Shown: positions 54,101 to 61,694 of the stretch, one piece after another | Layout of the letters: each line of letters begins with the position of its first letter | Numbering within the stretch: the stretch's first letter is position 1 | Source: JAGBWK01 sp964544595 | GTDB lineage: Bacteria; Bacteroidota; Bacteroidia; Bacteroidales; Muribaculaceae | NCBI GenBank assembly: GCA_964544595.1 | Contig: CAZJBM010000006.1 | Coordinates: forward strand, 20,379-84,378 | Length of the DNA: 64,000 nt | Direction of reading: 5' to 3' | Notes under the pieces: generated by a model | Seen by the model: only the letters and a program-made list of their open reading frames with translations | The model's database searches: none | What the model was told of the DNA's origin: nothing | Translations under genes and position numbers: made by a program

Positions 54101-54235
54101 CTCTTCGGCGCCGTTCAGAACCCCTTTGTCATCACGAAATACCACGGTGTTGACCCCGAGAAATTCGACGGTATCGACGACTCGTACTATCCCCGCCCGA
54201 TCACCGCGACGCTCGGCGTAATCGCTACTTTCTAA
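51128..54235 (+). CDS. SusC/RagA-type TonB-linked outer-membrane transporter
   Basis: 1035 residues. A signal peptide ends near residue 28 (FPALAQ). A carboxypeptidase-regulatory-like domain (about 30-115; GTVVDPEGEPLIGASVLTEG) is followed by the plug (about 120-240; SVIKPDEIEGAISVSTQDLL, YGSRASNGVIIITTKKG) and a 22-strand barrel ending in the aromatic VIATF. Family knowledge: it moves oligosaccharides across the outer membrane under a SusD lid, powered by TonB-ExbBD. It is the first gene of susCDEF with a long leader; no sigma/anti-sigma or hybrid two-component regulator lies in the window. Confidence 0.97.
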   Translation: MKNICFQMTRKAWFVAFVMLCIAFPALAQKTTVTGTVVDPEGEPLIGASVLTEGTSVGVATDIDGKFRIDVAPNGVLVVSYVGYDTQTVPVNGRTNITVTMTENSVMLNEVVAIGYGVVKKSDATGSVSVIKPDEIEGAISVSTQDLLVGAAPGVVVTTDGGSPTGNGTIRIRGGSSLNASNDPLIVIDGVPQTNQGNAGGANALTMINPQTIESMTVLKDASATAIYGSRASNGVIIITTKKGQSGKPQINFSANFSVQTPRKYYNVMNAEQLSKVVREQIGTDAAIGMLGDANTDWQKEVLRTTFSQDYNLSIGGASSWLPYRVSLAHTSNNGVIKTSGMSRTTVGVNLSPKFFDNLLQINANVNGSYIHTRNADWVTNAALRMNPTLPVYTTYPTIGSYGRPVFNGFTNYVQASGSPNTLTSQNPVQQLEDTKSIGKVASSTGNLQIDYALHFLPELHFNLNLGYQVSKNNTDSDTAENSIMAWRNGGLSQMGSAGAATLYKWYELQRNTLLDFYINYRKDFEAIKSNLDVMAGYSWQHFDYHGRSNTYVNGPGFVTNNGLMIYNDGVYTLDYDESSYANIGKPVNNAPMSRWEQELQLVSFFGRLNYSFADTYLLTFTLRDDGTSRFSKDTRWGLFPSVALAWKINNMPFMERTQTWLNDFKLRLGWGITGQQDVGSYFPYLPIYTSSTSQGFQYLNPDGSGEWIDPLYPEPYDANIKWEETTTYSAGIDMAMLNNRITLTLDWYLRDTKDLLAETIVSGWNTKDKVLTNIGTLRNYGIEATIGARPIVTKDFTWSTSYNVGWNRNKITKLTGDVETSRIEARGVPSGTGGGLQYHIVGQPAYSFMVYQQVYDNNGDPIPGQYVDQNADGVIDNEDKILYHSPEPKVTMTWSNTLNYKNWDFGISLRASLGNYMYNNQTYQGTRLSAVSGYQLNNLLADRYLFPVDLADQNLALSNYFVEDASFVRCDNITVGYTWDNLLNNSLRLRLFGAVQNPFVITKYHGVDPEKFDGIDDSYYPRPITATLGVIATF

Positions 54236-54285
54236 ACCAGTCAAAGCAGACACCGAAAAAATTAGTAAATATGGATACGGAACGC

Positions 54286-54317
54286 AATTCCTAATTCCTC
54301 ATTCCTGATTTCTAATT
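54286..54317 (+). repeat. Short AATTCCT tandem array between susC and susD
   Basis: Four imperfect 7-8-base units (AATTCCT, AATTCCTC, ATTCCTG, ATTTCTA) in the 99-base gap. Low-complexity; it might affect expression by slippage. Confidence 0.55.
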
Positions 54318-54334
54318 ACACAATAAAGAATATA

Positions 54335-56005
54335 ATGAAAACATTCAATAAGATATTTCTTTCGTTAGGCGTAGCGGTTGCGGCACTCGGCGTGACCTCT
54401 TGTACGGGCGACCTCGACCTGCTCCCCGTGGATCCTAACCAGACAACCGCCGGCACCTTCAAGGACGACCCCGAAGGGTACATGAACAAGGTGCTCGCCG
54501 ACGTCTACCTCAACTTCTCAACTTACGGCATCAACGGCAACTCGACGGTAACGCAGTTTGACGGCGGTATGTCGACCTTCCAGCGCGGTATCTTCATCCT
54601 TGAGGAAATCCCGACCGACGAGGCCAACTGGCTCGCAACTGACGACGTAGAGTACGGCGTGCTTCAGTACGGCCCGATCCCGGCCAACTCACCGATCGCG
54701 GGCGGTATCTACTCGCGCATGACCATCAATATCACCCTCTGCAACGACTTCATCCATACGGTAGACGAAGGCCTCTTCGGGCTTCCCGCCGACCTTCAGG
54801 ACCGCGCCGCAGAGTATGTGCGCCAGGCCAAGATACTCCGCTCGGCTTGCTACTACTATCTGATCGACCTCTACGGCAACGTGCCCTACGCCGACGAGAA
54901 CACTCCCGTAGGCTCAGTGACCGCACAGCGCAGCCGCGCCGAGCTCTTCGACCTCGTCACCAAGACGCTTGAGGACGTAGTCGCAGAATACGGCAACAAC
55001 AATAAGGTAAACTACGGCTTCGTAGGGAAGCAGGTGGCTCAGGCTCTCCTCGCCAAATTCTACCTCAACGCTGAAGTCTACACGGGCCAGGCACAGTGGG
55101 AAAAATGCTACGCAGTATGCCAGGACATCATCGCCGCTCACCAGGGCAAGGGCTTCAACGGCTCAGGCCTCGCCGAGCACTACCACAACCTCTTCAGCCG
55201 CAGCGCTAAAGACTGCACCCTCGGCGGCGGCGGTTACGTAGAAGAAATCATCTGGCCGATCGTGGTTGATGAGCCTAACCTCAAATCGTATGCCGGCGGC
55301 TCGCTGCTGACAGCCGGATACCTCGGCTCGGCCACAACCGACGGCGCGACCTGCGACCTCAGCCGCTGGAACATGAACACAGGCTGGCGCTGTATGACTG
55401 CCCGCCAGCAGTTCTCAGAGGTGTTTGAATGGGACGACGCGCAAATGGCAACCAGCAGGGACATCCGCGTGAAGCTCTGGTGCACATCGGCCGACGGCTT
55501 CAAGATCACCAACGACGTGCTCTCATACGACTACTACGGCTCAAACGGTTACGCTCCTATCAAATATTCTAACTGGAACTACAAGCAGAACGGCGAAATC
55601 GACTACGATAACGTGCCGGTAGCCGGCGGCGACGACGTTCATATCCCCTATGCGATGATACGCCTCGCCGAGATCTACCTCACCGCCGCCGAAGCCGCAC
55701 TCCACGGCGCAGGCTCGAAAGAGGACGCTATCAAATATGTGAACTACATACGCCAGCGCGCAGGTCTCGACGGCTTCACAAACCTCACCTTCAGCAACCT
55801 TCAGGAAGAGCGCCAGCGCGAGCTCTACTCAGAGTGCACCCGCCGCACCGACCTTATCCGCTACGGAAAATGGTGCACAGGCTACACCTGGAACTGGAAA
55901 GGCGGCGTGAAGAACGGCACAGACCTTCCCGCAACCGCAGTGCTCTATCCTCTCCCCTCGGCTATCGTAGAACAGACAGGCTACACTCAGAACCCTGGCT
56001 ACTAA
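54335..56005 (+). CDS. SusD/RagB-type glycan-binding lipoprotein
   Basis: 556 residues; lipobox VTSC gives a lipidated Cys near residue 23, followed by the SusD-family N-terminus LDLLPVDPNQTT. The alpha-helical TPR scaffold includes EYVRQAKILRSACYYYLIDL and YGNVPYADENTPVGSVTAQR; the C-terminal IRLAEIYLTAAEAALHGAG and LQEERQRELYSECTRRTDLI are hallmark SusD motifs. It sits on the cell surface as the lid of the SusC barrel. It follows susC by 99 bases. Confidence 0.97.
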   Translation: MKTFNKIFLSLGVAVAALGVTSCTGDLDLLPVDPNQTTAGTFKDDPEGYMNKVLADVYLNFSTYGINGNSTVTQFDGGMSTFQRGIFILEEIPTDEANWLATDDVEYGVLQYGPIPANSPIAGGIYSRMTINITLCNDFIHTVDEGLFGLPADLQDRAAEYVRQAKILRSACYYYLIDLYGNVPYADENTPVGSVTAQRSRAELFDLVTKTLEDVVAEYGNNNKVNYGFVGKQVAQALLAKFYLNAEVYTGQAQWEKCYAVCQDIIAAHQGKGFNGSGLAEHYHNLFSRSAKDCTLGGGGYVEEIIWPIVVDEPNLKSYAGGSLLTAGYLGSATTDGATCDLSRWNMNTGWRCMTARQQFSEVFEWDDAQMATSRDIRVKLWCTSADGFKITNDVLSYDYYGSNGYAPIKYSNWNYKQNGEIDYDNVPVAGGDDVHIPYAMIRLAEIYLTAAEAALHGAGSKEDAIKYVNYIRQRAGLDGFTNLTFSNLQEERQRELYSECTRRTDLIRYGKWCTGYTWNWKGGVKNGTDLPATAVLYPLPSAIVEQTGYTQNPGY

Positions 56006-56065
56006 TATAGCATCACCCCACAAATCTTAAAATCCGCGATAACTCGCCAAAATATTTAAGAAAAA

Positions 56066-57328
56066 ATGAAAAAACTATCGATATTACTCGCCGGATTGGT
56101 AGCGATGTTCGGATTCACCGGGTGCTCGGATGATCACGACGAAACCGTATACCACGCTCCGACCACTTTCGAGCTGAACGAGCCGGCCTTCGCCGATCAG
56201 TTCATCACCCTCACCGAGGATGGCACCTTCACCCTCACCGCCAAGGCACAGCCCGACTACGGGTACTCGGCCATCACCCAATACTCGGCCATCGTGTCGC
56301 TCACACCCGAGTTCACCGAAACCCGCGAGCTCGAGAACCTCAACCCGACGCAGTCGCGCATGACCTTCTCAAGCGAGAAGCTCGCTATCGCAATCTGCCA
56401 GCTCATGGGCATCACCAATGCCGACGACTGGGCGGCTCTCGGCAACGACAGCCCCGTGACCAAAGTCTACTTCAAGGGCGCAGCCGAGCTGAAAGGCGTG
56501 GAAGGCAGCCGCATAGTATCGTCGAACTATGTAGCCCTCAACAATGTGCAATATTACTTCGCAATCCCGACCGCAGGCTACATCTATCTCGTAGGCGCAC
56601 CGGAAGGCTGGTCAGGCCCGTCGCCAAGCAATGCCGACCACTACAAAGACTGGCGCCTCTTCGAGCCTGAAAGCGCGATCGGCTCGAAGGTATACAGCGG
56701 CGTATTCGACATACCCGCCGGCCAGGCAATGTTCCGCTTCTACACAGCTCTCACAGGCTGGGATGCCGACTCATACGGCGCTCAGGAAGAGGACAACCCC
56801 GTAGACTTCGAGATGACCGACGGCGCCTTCGAGGGCACGCTCGTGAAGGGTAAAGGCTCGTTCAACTTCCCGAACTGGGAGGGTGGCAAAATGACCATCA
56901 CCGTCGACATCCCCAACATGACCGTAACGATACTCGCAGGCGAGCACACGGTGACCGTGTCGAAGTATGTCTACATGGTAGGCAACCAGGCGGGATGGGC
57001 AGAGCCCTCAGAGGCCAACGCAGCGACTTACGACGCATGGCGCCTGGCCGACACGAACGAGGACGGCGTGTATGAAGGCCGCTTCGACCTCACCAACTTC
57101 GATGCCGACGGCGGTCTGCTTTACTGCCGCTTCTATGAGGCGCTCACAGGCTGGGGCCCCGCACAGTGGTCGAGCGACGCCGCAGGCGGCAATGTTGACG
57201 TGGTGCTCGACACGACGATGCCCACATTCGCAGGCGAAGGATGCTTCGTGGTTACGGGCGCAGCCGGCAAGGTACTTCTCGTCACTCTCGACACTAACGC
57301 TAACACCGTATTGTTCACGCTTGAATAA
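56066..57328 (+). CDS. SusE-like surface glycan-binding lipoprotein
   Basis: 420 residues; lipobox FTGC, Cys near residue 20. An N-terminal SusE-type Ig domain (about 30-170, YHAPTTFELNEPAFADQFIT) is followed by two similar modules: YLVGAPEGWSGPSPSNADHY with DWRLFE, and YMVGNQAGWAEPSEANAATY with AWRLAD. These paired W-containing modules resemble the starch-binding modules of SusE/SusF, in which Trp residues stack on sugars. Such modules suggest an alpha-glucan ligand, but SusE-like proteins of other specificity exist. Probably co-transcribed with susCD. Confidence 0.88.
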   Translation: MKKLSILLAGLVAMFGFTGCSDDHDETVYHAPTTFELNEPAFADQFITLTEDGTFTLTAKAQPDYGYSAITQYSAIVSLTPEFTETRELENLNPTQSRMTFSSEKLAIAICQLMGITNADDWAALGNDSPVTKVYFKGAAELKGVEGSRIVSSNYVALNNVQYYFAIPTAGYIYLVGAPEGWSGPSPSNADHYKDWRLFEPESAIGSKVYSGVFDIPAGQAMFRFYTALTGWDADSYGAQEEDNPVDFEMTDGAFEGTLVKGKGSFNFPNWEGGKMTITVDIPNMTVTILAGEHTVTVSKYVYMVGNQAGWAEPSEANAATYDAWRLADTNEDGVYEGRFDLTNFDADGGLLYCRFYEALTGWGPAQWSSDAAGGNVDVVLDTTMPTFAGEGCFVVTGAAGKVLLVTLDTNANTVLFTLE

Positions 57329-57350
57329 GCGCAAAAAATAATATTAGGTA

Positions 57351-57438
57351 AGAGCTTTAAAGCCGTTAAGGACTTTAACGGCCATAAAGACGCAGACGAC
57401 ATATCGTCATTGAAGACTTTAACGACTTTAAAGCTCTC
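57351..57438. repeat. Long imperfect inverted repeat between susE- and susF-like genes
   Basis: AGAGCTTTAAAGCCGTTAA near 57351 and the complement of AGAGCTTTAAAGTCGTTAA at the other end differ at one position. A smaller CCGTTAA/TTAACGG hairpin lies within the left half. It can form a strong stem in the transcript without a T-run, so it may be a processing or stability element. Confidence 0.65.
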
Positions 57439-57480
57439 ATTACTGATAACTCAAACAAATAGCTAAAAAGATTTCACAAT

Positions 57481-58929
57481 ATGAAAAAAATAGCTTTATG
57501 GGGACTCGCCGCTCTCTGTCTCGGCTTCACCGCCTGCGACGATTATGAGACTCCCAATCCCCCCGCGCAGTCAAATCCGGCCGATGCGGTGCTCAGTGTT
57601 AAAAATCTGGAGTATTCAGAGACACAGGCCGTCTTCAATCTCGACGAGCTGAACTCTGAAGGGAAGCTCGCCTACACTGCCAACGTTCTCCTTACCGAAG
57701 CACTCCCGCAGGGTTACACGCTCAGCAACGTGATGCAGGTGGCAGCTTCGGACAGCTACGCCGGCGCCGTAGAGGTGGCTACGACCACTCAGCACATCGA
57801 GGGCCTGGAATACACTGTAGGCGTCACTCCGGCTGCTTTCCAGGACGCGATCAACACCGTCGTATCGAAGGCTCCCGGCACTCACACCGTATTCGTTCGC
57901 TTCGCGGCATACGCCGTCAACGGCGACTCGCAGGTGCGATTCGGCACCCCCGACTTCTACTACGGCGACTACAAACTCGCCGTGACCGCCCTCACCCCCG
58001 ACTACTTCATCTCGCAGGCTTACTATCTTATCGGCACAGTCTCTAACGAGCAGATAGCCAAGGCTGTTAAATTCAACCACTCATCGGCCAACGTCTACGA
58101 CGACACCGTATTCACCCTGAAGGTTGACATCACTTCAGACCAGGCTAACGACGGCTGGAAGTGGATGATCATCTCAGAGGAGGCATACAAGGCCGGCAAC
58201 ACCAACGCAGCTGGCAGCCTCTTCGGCATGGAAGTAGAGGATGACGACCTCACCGAGGGCACTCTCGTGGCTAACTCGGCTTCGGTCACTCCCTACTACG
58301 GCGTGGTATATGAGGAAGGTCCCCACTTGATCAAATTCGACGCCAAGTCGCTCGAATACTCTATCGCCCTCACCATCGAGAACCTTTACACTCCCGGCAA
58401 CGCACAGGGATGGTCGCCCGCGACAGCCAATATGCTCTACACCGAGAACTACAGCGAATATTACGGCTTCGCTCACCTCAACGGCGAATTCAAGTTCACC
58501 GCTCAGCCCGACTGGAACCCGCTCAACTGGGGCGCAGGCGAGAATCCCGAGAGCGACCTCGCTCCCGGCGCAGGCAACCTCAACGCAGGCGCTGACGGCC
58601 TCTACTGGTGCTACGTGAACATCGCTAACCTCACTTACAAGGTGACTCAAATCACTTCGTGCGGCGTGATCGGCTCGCTCAACTCATGGGGCGAACAAGC
58701 ACCCCTCACCCCCTCGGCCGACTTCCTCATCTGGACCGGCACGGTCAACTTTGACCAGGGCGGCGAATGGAAGATACGCTTCAACGACAACTGGGACATC
58801 AGCCTCGGCGGCGAGATGAACAACCTCACCTCATTTAACGGCGCTAACCTCGCTTCTCCGGGCCAGGGCGCATACAAGGTGACACTCGACCTGTCGACTC
58901 TTCCCTACAAGGTGACAGTGGCAAAATAA
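57481..58929 (+). CDS. SusF/SusE-like surface glycan-binding lipoprotein
   Basis: 482 residues; lipobox FTAC gives a Cys near residue 19. An N-terminal SusE-like Ig domain (about 35-165) is followed by three beta-sandwich modules. The middle one has NLYTPGNAQGWSPATANMLY and the last one SCGVIGSLNSWGEQAPLTPS with GEWKIRFNDNWDISLGGEMN, the usual phrasing of SusF starch-binding modules. It is the last gene of susCDEF, separated from the previous gene by a 152-base gap that holds a long hairpin. Ligand not proven. Confidence 0.88.
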   Translation: MKKIALWGLAALCLGFTACDDYETPNPPAQSNPADAVLSVKNLEYSETQAVFNLDELNSEGKLAYTANVLLTEALPQGYTLSNVMQVAASDSYAGAVEVATTTQHIEGLEYTVGVTPAAFQDAINTVVSKAPGTHTVFVRFAAYAVNGDSQVRFGTPDFYYGDYKLAVTALTPDYFISQAYYLIGTVSNEQIAKAVKFNHSSANVYDDTVFTLKVDITSDQANDGWKWMIISEEAYKAGNTNAAGSLFGMEVEDDDLTEGTLVANSASVTPYYGVVYEEGPHLIKFDAKSLEYSIALTIENLYTPGNAQGWSPATANMLYTENYSEYYGFAHLNGEFKFTAQPDWNPLNWGAGENPESDLAPGAGNLNAGADGLYWCYVNIANLTYKVTQITSCGVIGSLNSWGEQAPLTPSADFLIWTGTVNFDQGGEWKIRFNDNWDISLGGEMNNLTSFNGANLASPGQGAYKVTLDLSTLPYKVTVAK

Positions 58930-58946
58930 GCCTCACCGACTCATAC

Positions 58947-58986
58947 AAAAAAATGAGCCATCCCTTTCGGGGTGGCTTATTTTTTT
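58947..58986 (+). terminator. Terminator of susCDEF
   Basis: AAAAAATGAGCCATCCC and GGGGTGGCTTATTTTTT pair with two wobble positions around a tiny loop and end in a long T-run, 18 bases behind the last sus gene. Confidence 0.85.
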
Positions 58987-58988
58987 CG

Positions 58989-58996
58989 TAACTTTG
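58989..58996 (+). promoter_or_regulatory. -7 box directly before tdk
   Basis: TAACTTTG ends four bases before the tdk ATG, so transcription would begin at or next to the start codon. The -33 position reads TTTC at about 20 bases. It overlaps the sus terminator T-run. Confidence 0.45.
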
Positions 58997-59000
58997 GGGC

Positions 59001-59630
59001 ATGAATCGCAAAGGAAAATTATATTTCAGATACGGCACGATGGGGTCGGCCAAAACGGCCATCCTCCTTACTACGGCCTACAACTTCGAGGAGCGCGGGC
59101 TGAGCTACCTCTGCATGAAGCCCGTGATCGACAACAGGGAGCGCGACAGCATCATCAAGTCGCGCATAGGCATTGAGCGGCGATGCGAGTGGATATACAA
59201 CGACACCGACCTCTACCGCTACGCCATGGATCTCTATGAGCGCGAGATGAAGGTGATCGACTGGTATCTCATCGACGAGGCTCAGTTTCTGAGGCCGGAA
59301 CAGGTAGACCAGCTGTCGAGGATAGTAGACGATTTCGGCTCGAACGTGATATGCTACGGGCTGCGCACAGACTTCCAATCGCATCTTTTCGAGGGCTCGC
59401 GCCGATTGTTTGAAATCGCGGACACGATCGACGAAATCAAGTCGACGTGCACGTGCGGCCACAAGACGATAATCAACGCGCGCATCGACGCGAACGGCGA
59501 GATAGTCGACGAGGGGGCGCAGGTGGAGATCGGCGGCGACGACCGCTATATCGCGGTATGCCGCAAGTGCTGGCGCAACCGCCGCATCGAGAAGGCGCGG
59601 AGGGCGTCGTTGCCGTTCCTTGACCGGTAG
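59001..59630 (+). CDS. tdk: Thymidine kinase
   Basis: Phosphorylates thymidine (salvage). 209 residues, of the E. coli type: lid and base-binding strands in LIDEAQFLRPEQVDQLSRIV and CYGLRTDFQSHLFEGSRRLF, and zinc ligands in CTCGHK and CRKC. The P-loop reads YGTMGSAKTA, with Ala where most members have Gly before the catalytic Lys; Lys and Thr remain. The start MNRKGKLYFRYGTMGSA fits the family. It appears to have its own promoter four bases upstream, implying a leaderless mRNA. It stands alone between the sus operon and the PL1 lyase. Confidence 0.93.
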   Translation: MNRKGKLYFRYGTMGSAKTAILLTTAYNFEERGLSYLCMKPVIDNRERDSIIKSRIGIERRCEWIYNDTDLYRYAMDLYEREMKVIDWYLIDEAQFLRPEQVDQLSRIVDDFGSNVICYGLRTDFQSHLFEGSRRLFEIADTIDEIKSTCTCGHKTIINARIDANGEIVDEGAQVEIGGDDRYIAVCRKCWRNRRIEKARRASLPFLDR

Positions 59631-59660
59631 CTGTTGTCGCCTCTATACCGCAACGCAATA

Positions 59661-59700
59661 AAAAATGGCTGAACGAATGAAGTATCGTTCAGCCATTTTT
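59661..59700. terminator. Bidirectional terminator
   Basis: Perfect 16-base arms (AAAAATGGCTGAACGA and complement) around an 8-base loop, between the converging tdk and PL1 lyase genes. Confidence 0.92.
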
Positions 59701-59720
59701 ATGATAGAGCCGCCGGGGCT

Positions 59721-61553
59721 TCAGCGATTGAGAACGTATTTGCGGCCCTTAACGATGATGAGGCCAGAGGCGCCGGGGGCGTTGACACGGCGGCCAAAAA
59801 GATCGTAGGCATCGGCCGGGTAGGCTGGGGCATCGGGGGCAACGGAGGTAATGCCCGAAGTGGAGTCGAAGAATCCTTTGAGGGCGCCGCGGTAGTCGGT
59901 AAGGGCGTTTTTCAGGCCGGTGATGACATCGGTGTTGGCATCTTCGGTGGCATTATCAAATTTCCAGATAAAATCACCTTTCTGGCAACGCCCCGCGCCG
60001 TACTCGCCGGTGACGATTTCAGGAATCAGTTCGGGCGCATCGGGTGTCGAAGTGTAAATCATACCCTCGGTAGTGTCGAAATTGCTGTAGGTGGTCGGGG
60101 TTTTCACAAGCTCGGCCTTAAGGGCTTTGACGCTCTCGGGAATAATCTCGTCGCGGGAGTCGACGACGTAGGCGTCGTAGAGATTGGCACCGAAGTCGTC
60201 CTTGCTGGTTATGAAAGATTTGGCACCCTCGACGTGGTTGTTCCAGAACTTGCAGACGCCACCGTCCTCTCCCGAAAGGAGGCCTTTCTTGCTTTGCTTA
60301 GAGTCGACGAGCCCCTTGTCAGTTCCCTGGCCGGAGTTGATGACGGGATAGCGGCAGTTGCGGAAAAAGTTGGCCTCGACAAAGGCGCACGCGTTGCTGG
60401 CAAGCCCGACGCCATACTCGCCGTTGCCGTCGTAGTAATTGTTGAATACGTGGAAAGCCTTTCCGTGGCGGCATCGGGGGAGTCGCGAGTCGGCGTGGTC
60501 AAACCAATTGTGGTGGTAAGTCAGATAGTCGGCGGGCGTCTCAGAGCCGTAGGATTTGCTGGGGTCGATGAGGCAGCACTTACCGTTGTCGAAGAAGTGG
60601 TTGTAGGCCACGGTGCAATATGAAGAATACTTGATGTCGATCGCGCCGTCGCCTTTGACCTGGTCGGCGTCGGAGCCAACCTGGCCGTAGAAGAGGTCGA
60701 GATTGTGGACCCAGATATGCGAATTGTGCTTGTTGAGCTCGACGCCGTCGTCCTTGCAGAGGAGTATGCCGATATTTCTCATCTCCGCGCCGGTGACCTG
60801 ACTGAACTGGACTCCGAAGCCGTAGATGGTCGCGTCGTTGCCCACGCCTTCGAGGGTGAAGGGGAACTCGGAGTAGGCTGCTTCGCCCTTAATGTCGAGC
60901 CCCTGGCCGAAACGGAGCTTGTCCATGTCGTCGGCAGTGACGGTGCCGATAAGGCGTATGACGAGGGGCTGCTTCATGCCTCCTGCGCTGAGGCATTTAC
61001 GGTAGCCTTCGACGATGGAGTAGAAACCGGTGTAGGTTTTGGTGGATTTCTCGTTGTAGGGCCAAGTCACGGTGATGGTCTTCGCATTGTCGGCGGTGAC
61101 GTATAGCACGATAGCGTCGTCTTTGAGGGTGCCGTCGTTTTTATACGCACCGACGCCTTCGTATAGGCCCTCGGTGTCGCGCCCGAAGTGGGCATAGCCG
61201 GTGCGGTCGTGGGCTTTCACGTCGAGGTTGTCAACGACCGCGGCCTCGGAGTCGGCTTCGCTGCCGTTTATGACGGGGACGATACGGAGGGAATAGGCTC
61301 CGGCTTTGAGGCCGAGGGCGTCGGCGCGGCCATAGGAGCCGTAATCGCGTATTAGCTCGTTGTCGAGGCGTGTCCATGCCTGCGATCCGGCTTCGGAGAC
61401 GTAGACGTTGTAGGCCGAAGCCCCGGGGAGGAGATCCCACTCGACCCAGGCGGTTTCGAGCCATCCTCCGGCAGCTTTGACATTGACTTCGGCGGCAGCT
61501 CCGAGTCCAAACATGGAGACAGCCGCGCAGATTGCCAATCCTTTGATTCTCAT
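59721..61553 (-). CDS. Pectate lyase, polysaccharide lyase family 1, secreted
   Basis: 610 residues with a signal peptide (SMFGLGAAA). Residues 22-110 look like a fibronectin-III domain (AWVEWDLLPGASAYNVYVSE). The parallel beta-helix of PL1 follows, with its classical signposts: NSHIWVHNLDLFYGQ, KGDGAIDIKYSSYCTVAYNH, LTYHHNWFDHADSRLPRCRH and GKAFHVFNNYYDG. The Asp cluster binds calcium and the Arg of RLPRCRHGK is the catalytic base in the family. It ends with the tail AYDLFGRRVNAPGASGLIIV, a member of the group seen here. A single gene with a TAAATTTG box at 61649-61656. It should cleave pectate outside the inner membrane. Confidence 0.92.
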   Translation of the reverse strand: MRIKGLAICAAVSMFGLGAAAEVNVKAAGGWLETAWVEWDLLPGASAYNVYVSEAGSQAWTRLDNELIRDYGSYGRADALGLKAGAYSLRIVPVINGSEADSEAAVVDNLDVKAHDRTGYAHFGRDTEGLYEGVGAYKNDGTLKDDAIVLYVTADNAKTITVTWPYNEKSTKTYTGFYSIVEGYRKCLSAGGMKQPLVIRLIGTVTADDMDKLRFGQGLDIKGEAAYSEFPFTLEGVGNDATIYGFGVQFSQVTGAEMRNIGILLCKDDGVELNKHNSHIWVHNLDLFYGQVGSDADQVKGDGAIDIKYSSYCTVAYNHFFDNGKCCLIDPSKSYGSETPADYLTYHHNWFDHADSRLPRCRHGKAFHVFNNYYDGNGEYGVGLASNACAFVEANFFRNCRYPVINSGQGTDKGLVDSKQSKKGLLSGEDGGVCKFWNNHVEGAKSFITSKDDFGANLYDAYVVDSRDEIIPESVKALKAELVKTPTTYSNFDTTEGMIYTSTPDAPELIPEIVTGEYGAGRCQKGDFIWKFDNATEDANTDVITGLKNALTDYRGALKGFFDSTSGITSVAPDAPAYPADAYDLFGRRVNAPGASGLIIVKGRKYVLNR

Positions 61554-61648
61554 TGTGGTATTAAATTTGGGGTTTGTTGATAGGTTGATGAGGGTAATAA
61601 TTCCATTATTATTAATCAGCGATATGTGTCGCCTATGTGTGGAATGTG

Positions 61649-61656
61649 CAAATTTA
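61649..61656 (-). promoter_or_regulatory. -7 box of the PL1 lyase gene
   Basis: TAAATTTG on the minus strand, followed by GCAC; the -33 position is not recognisable. Leader of about 90 bases. Confidence 0.5.
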
Positions 61657-61694
61657 GGTATTTTTTACTTTATAACAGCACAAGCAGGCCATCG

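Noticed and set aside
57351..57438. Inverted repeat between sus genes as an insertion-element relic
   Set aside because: No target duplication and no similarity to the AGAGCCTGTC element; a simple stem is the more economical reading.
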